The notes under the pieces are model-generated. The model made no database searches. It was not told the origin of the DNA and saw nothing but the letters and a program-made list of their open reading frames with translations. From contig JAWXCJ010000344.1 in the NCBI GenBank assembly GCA_034408875.1, positions 1-15,163 on the forward strand: a stretch of DNA of 15,163 nt. Direction: 5' to 3'. Source of the DNA: JANNHK01 sp034408875 (GTDB taxonomy: Bacteria > Actinomycetota > Acidimicrobiia > IMCC26256 > PALSA-610). This document shows positions 13,500-15,163 of the stretch, piece after piece. The first letter of the stretch is position 1. Each line of letters opens with the position of its first letter. Position numbers and translations under genes: made by a program.

Positions 13500-14519
13500 A
13501 TGGACTTCGGAGTCGTGCTCCAGACGAATCCGCCCGCGTGGCGGGTCGTCGAGCTGACGAAGCAGGCCGAGCTGCTCGGGTTCTCGCACGCGTGGACGTT
13601 CGATTCGCACCTGCTGTGGCAGGAACCGTTCGTGATTTACAGCCAGATGCTGTCGGCGACGCACAAGATCGTCGTCGGCCCGATGGTCACCAACCCGGCG
13701 ACGCGCGACTGGACCGTGACCGCGTCGCTGTTCGCCACGCTCAACGAGATGTTCGGCAACCGCACCATCTGCGGCATCGGGCGGGGCGACTCGGCCGTGC
13801 GCGTCACCAACGGCAAACCGACAACGCTGCAAACGCTGCGTGAGGCGATCGGTGTCATCCGCGGTCTCGCCAACGGCGACGAAGTGCTCTACAAGGGCAG
13901 TCGCCTGCGCTTCCCGTGGAACACCGACAGCCGACTCGACATCTGGGTCGCGGCCTACGGGCCGAAGGCACTCGCACTCACCGGTGAAGTCGGCGACGGG
14001 TTCATCCTCCAACTCGCCGACCCCGACATCGTCGCGTGGAGTATCGCCGCAGTGCGCGGCGCGGCCGAGCGGGCCGGACGCGATCCCGATTCGGTGAAAA
14101 TCTGTGTGGCCGCGCCCGCGTACGTCGGCGACGACATCGCGCACCAGCGCGACCAGTGCCGGTGGTTCGGCGGCATGGTCGGTAACCACGTCGCCGACAT
14201 CGTCGCCCGCTACGGCGCCGACGGTGCCGACGTTCCCGCCGCGCTCACCGACTACGTCAAGGGCCGCGAGGATTACGACTACAACCAGCACGGCCGCACC
14301 GGGAACCCGCACGCCGACTTCGTGCCCGACGCGATCATCGACCGCTTCTGCCTGTTCGGCCGCCCGGAGACCCACGTCGAACGCCTGCTCGAGTTGAAGG
14401 CGCTCGGCGTCGACCAGTTCGCGATCTACCTGCAACACGACGCGAAAGAAGCCACGCTCCAGGCCTACGGCGAGTCGATCATCCCCGCCGTAGCCGACAC
14501 GGTGATCGCCAAGAGCTAA
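13500..14519 (+). CDS. LLM-class, probably F420-dependent oxidoreductase (TIGR03842-like)
   Basis: A 339-residue luciferase-like monooxygenase-fold protein. It opens with MDFGVVLQTNPPAWRVVELT. The stretches GFSHAWTFDSHLLWQEPFV, VVGPMVTNPATRDWTVTA and GRGDSAVRVTNGKP are those I associate with TIGR03842, a family often next to hydantoinase and pyrimidine-degradation genes. LDIWVAAYGPKALALTGEVG and GDGFILQLADP form the cofactor-binding middle of the barrel. F420 use is inferred from family naming, not shown. AGGAG (13491-13495) overlaps the preceding stop and lies four bases before the ATG. It is last in the operon. Possible roles are reduction of the pyrimidine ring, where no PydA is present, or oxidation of a ring intermediate. 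It converges on the LPVTG gene with a 10-bp gap and no visible terminator. Confidence 0.88.
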   Translation: MDFGVVLQTNPPAWRVVELTKQAELLGFSHAWTFDSHLLWQEPFVIYSQMLSATHKIVVGPMVTNPATRDWTVTASLFATLNEMFGNRTICGIGRGDSAVRVTNGKPTTLQTLREAIGVIRGLANGDEVLYKGSRLRFPWNTDSRLDIWVAAYGPKALALTGEVGDGFILQLADPDIVAWSIAAVRGAAERAGRDPDSVKICVAAPAYVGDDIAHQRDQCRWFGGMVGNHVADIVARYGADGADVPAALTDYVKGREDYDYNQHGRTGNPHADFVPDAIIDRFCLFGRPETHVERLLELKALGVDQFAIYLQHDAKEATLQAYGESIIPAVADTVIAKS

Positions 14520-14529
14520 GCGCTCGCAG

Positions 14530-15163
14530 CTACCGAAGGGCGCGGTGGATGGGAGTGCGGACGGGTGCGCGGGCGACGAGGACGAGGCCGAGCGCCATCA
14601 GCGCCACCGCGATGGCTGCCAGCGCGAGGAACGGTCCACCGGTAACCGGCAGCGAGCCCGAACTCGAACTCGTCGTCGCGGTCGTCGCGACCGGCCGCGC
14701 GGTCGTGGGCGTGGTCGCGGACGGCACCACGGTTGTCGTCGCCACTTGACCTGACCCCACCACGGTCGTGGTCGGTGTGGGGCTTGACGTGGTGGTCGCC
14801 GCGGTCGGCACGGTGCTGCTCGTCGTCGACGTGGTCGGCACCGTCGTCGCCGTCGAGATCGTCGTGGTGGTCGTCGGCGGCACGGTCGTCGTAGACGTGG
14901 ACGTCGATGTGGACGTCGAAGTCGACGTAGTCGTCGGCGCGACCGTCGTCGTCGAAGTCGAAGTCGACGTAGTCGTCGGCGCGACCGTCGTCGTCGAAGT
15001 CGACGTAGTCGTCGGCACGACCGTCGTCGTCGAAGTCGAAGTCGATGTGGACGTCGACGTAGTCGTCGGCGCGACTGTCGTCGTCGAAGTCGGCGCGACC
15101 GACGTAGTCGTCGAAGTGGACGTGGTCGCCGACGACTGACCCGCCGCCGACGACCACGTCCAC
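14530..15163 (-). CDS. LPxTG-type cell-wall-anchored Thr/Ser-rich surface protein, N-terminus beyond window
   Basis: The minus-strand frame is open from the right edge to a TAG at 14530-14532, so only the C-terminal 210 or so residues are present. It consists of a long stalk of Thr, Ser, Val and Pro in units such as TTTVAPTTTSTSTSTTTV. The sorting signal follows: LPVTGG, a hydrophobic segment (FLALAAIAVALMALGLVLV) and a basic tail (ARAPVRTPIHRALR). A class-E/A-type sortase would cleave within LPVTG and link the protein to peptidoglycan. The Thr/Ser stalk is a likely target of O-glycosylation. The functional domain is outside the window. The other two frames are also open here owing to the repeats, but only this one yields a sorting signal. 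Confidence 0.88.
   Translation of the reverse strand, partial: WTWSSAAGQSSATTSTSTTTSVAPTSTTTVAPTTTSTSTSTSTSTTTVVPTTTSTSTTTVAPTTTSTSTSTTTVAPTTTSTSTSTSTSTSTTTVPPTTTTTISTATTVPTTSTTSSTVPTAATTTSSPTPTTTVVGSGQVATTTVVPSATTPTTARPVATTATTSSSSGSLPVTGGPFLALAAIAVALMALGLVLVARAPVRTPIHRALR
14890..15115 (-). repeat. Degenerate tandem repeats encoding the Thr/Ser stalk
   Basis: On the plus strand, units of GTCGTCGGCGCGACCGTCGT followed by a varying number of GAAGTC/GACGTC hexamers recur (for example from 14931, 14970, 15009 and 15063). They encode VAPTTT or VPTTT blocks joined by Ser-Thr dipeptides. The hexamers share a GTCGA/CGACGT core. Copy number is likely to vary between strains by slippage or recombination. 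Confidence 0.7.

Noticed and set aside
14516..15163. Asp/Val-rich minus-strand frame across the right edge.
   Set aside because: It is an alternate frame of the Thr/Ser repeats and lacks a sorting signal; the frame ending at 14530 gives LPVTGG, a membrane segment and a basic tail.

Overview
The window is high-GC DNA that looks like a chromosomal segment of an actinobacterium, quite possibly Acidimicrobiia. The signs are a coenzyme-F420-type luciferase-like oxidoreductase, an LPxTG-type cell-wall anchor, a tRNA without encoded CCA, and many GTG/TTG starts in four-base stop/start overlaps. The lineage is an inference from gene content and codon style. No rRNA, CRISPR array or insertion sequence was seen.

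Left edge to about 2.5 kb. A partial RDD-family membrane protein reads out of the window on the minus strand, next to an intact tRNA-Gly(CCC). The 3' half of this tRNA recurs as a 45-bp perfect direct repeat 1670 bp downstream. The two copies bracket an islet holding a decayed, frameshifted remnant of an AlbA/RecG-like ATP-binding protein and a VapBC toxin-antitoxin pair. This looks like the footprint of a tRNA-integrating element, although no integrase is visible. Just beyond the distal repeat lies an overlapping pair of small unrecognised genes with toxin-antitoxin-like architecture.

About 3.0-5.9 kb. On the minus strand a Baeyer-Villiger-type flavin monooxygenase is followed by a methyltransferase gene that has lost its middle. 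Diverging from the monooxygenase is an alpha/beta hydrolase with a GHSLGS nucleophile elbow. A 39-bp near-perfect palindrome sits just upstream of the hydrolase start.

About 5.9-8.2 kb, minus strand. A tight four-gene operon runs: UGSC-family protein in its Cys form (CGSC motif), a 350-residue uncharacterised Cys-containing partner, an 86-residue NifU-like CxxC protein, then a MarR regulator. The first three genes overlap by four bases each. This is the least characterised system in the window.

About 8.4-14.5 kb, plus strand. Diverging from that operon across a perfect 17-bp-arm palindrome is a five-gene operon: beta-ureidopropionase/nitrilase-superfamily amidohydrolase, class III aminotransferase, dihydropyrimidinase/hydantoinase, CoA-acylating (methyl)malonate-semialdehyde dehydrogenase, and a TIGR03842-like LLM oxidoreductase. 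Together they form a reductive pyrimidine (or related hydantoin/ureide) degradation pathway: dihydropyrimidine to N-carbamoyl-beta-alanine to beta-alanine to malonic semialdehyde to acetyl-CoA. The classical dihydropyrimidine dehydrogenase is absent from the window, so the LLM enzyme is a candidate for a redox step.

Right edge. Converging on that operon is the C-terminal part of a Thr/Ser/Pro-rich surface protein ending in an LPVTG sorting signal. It is encoded by a degenerate repeat array that runs off the window.
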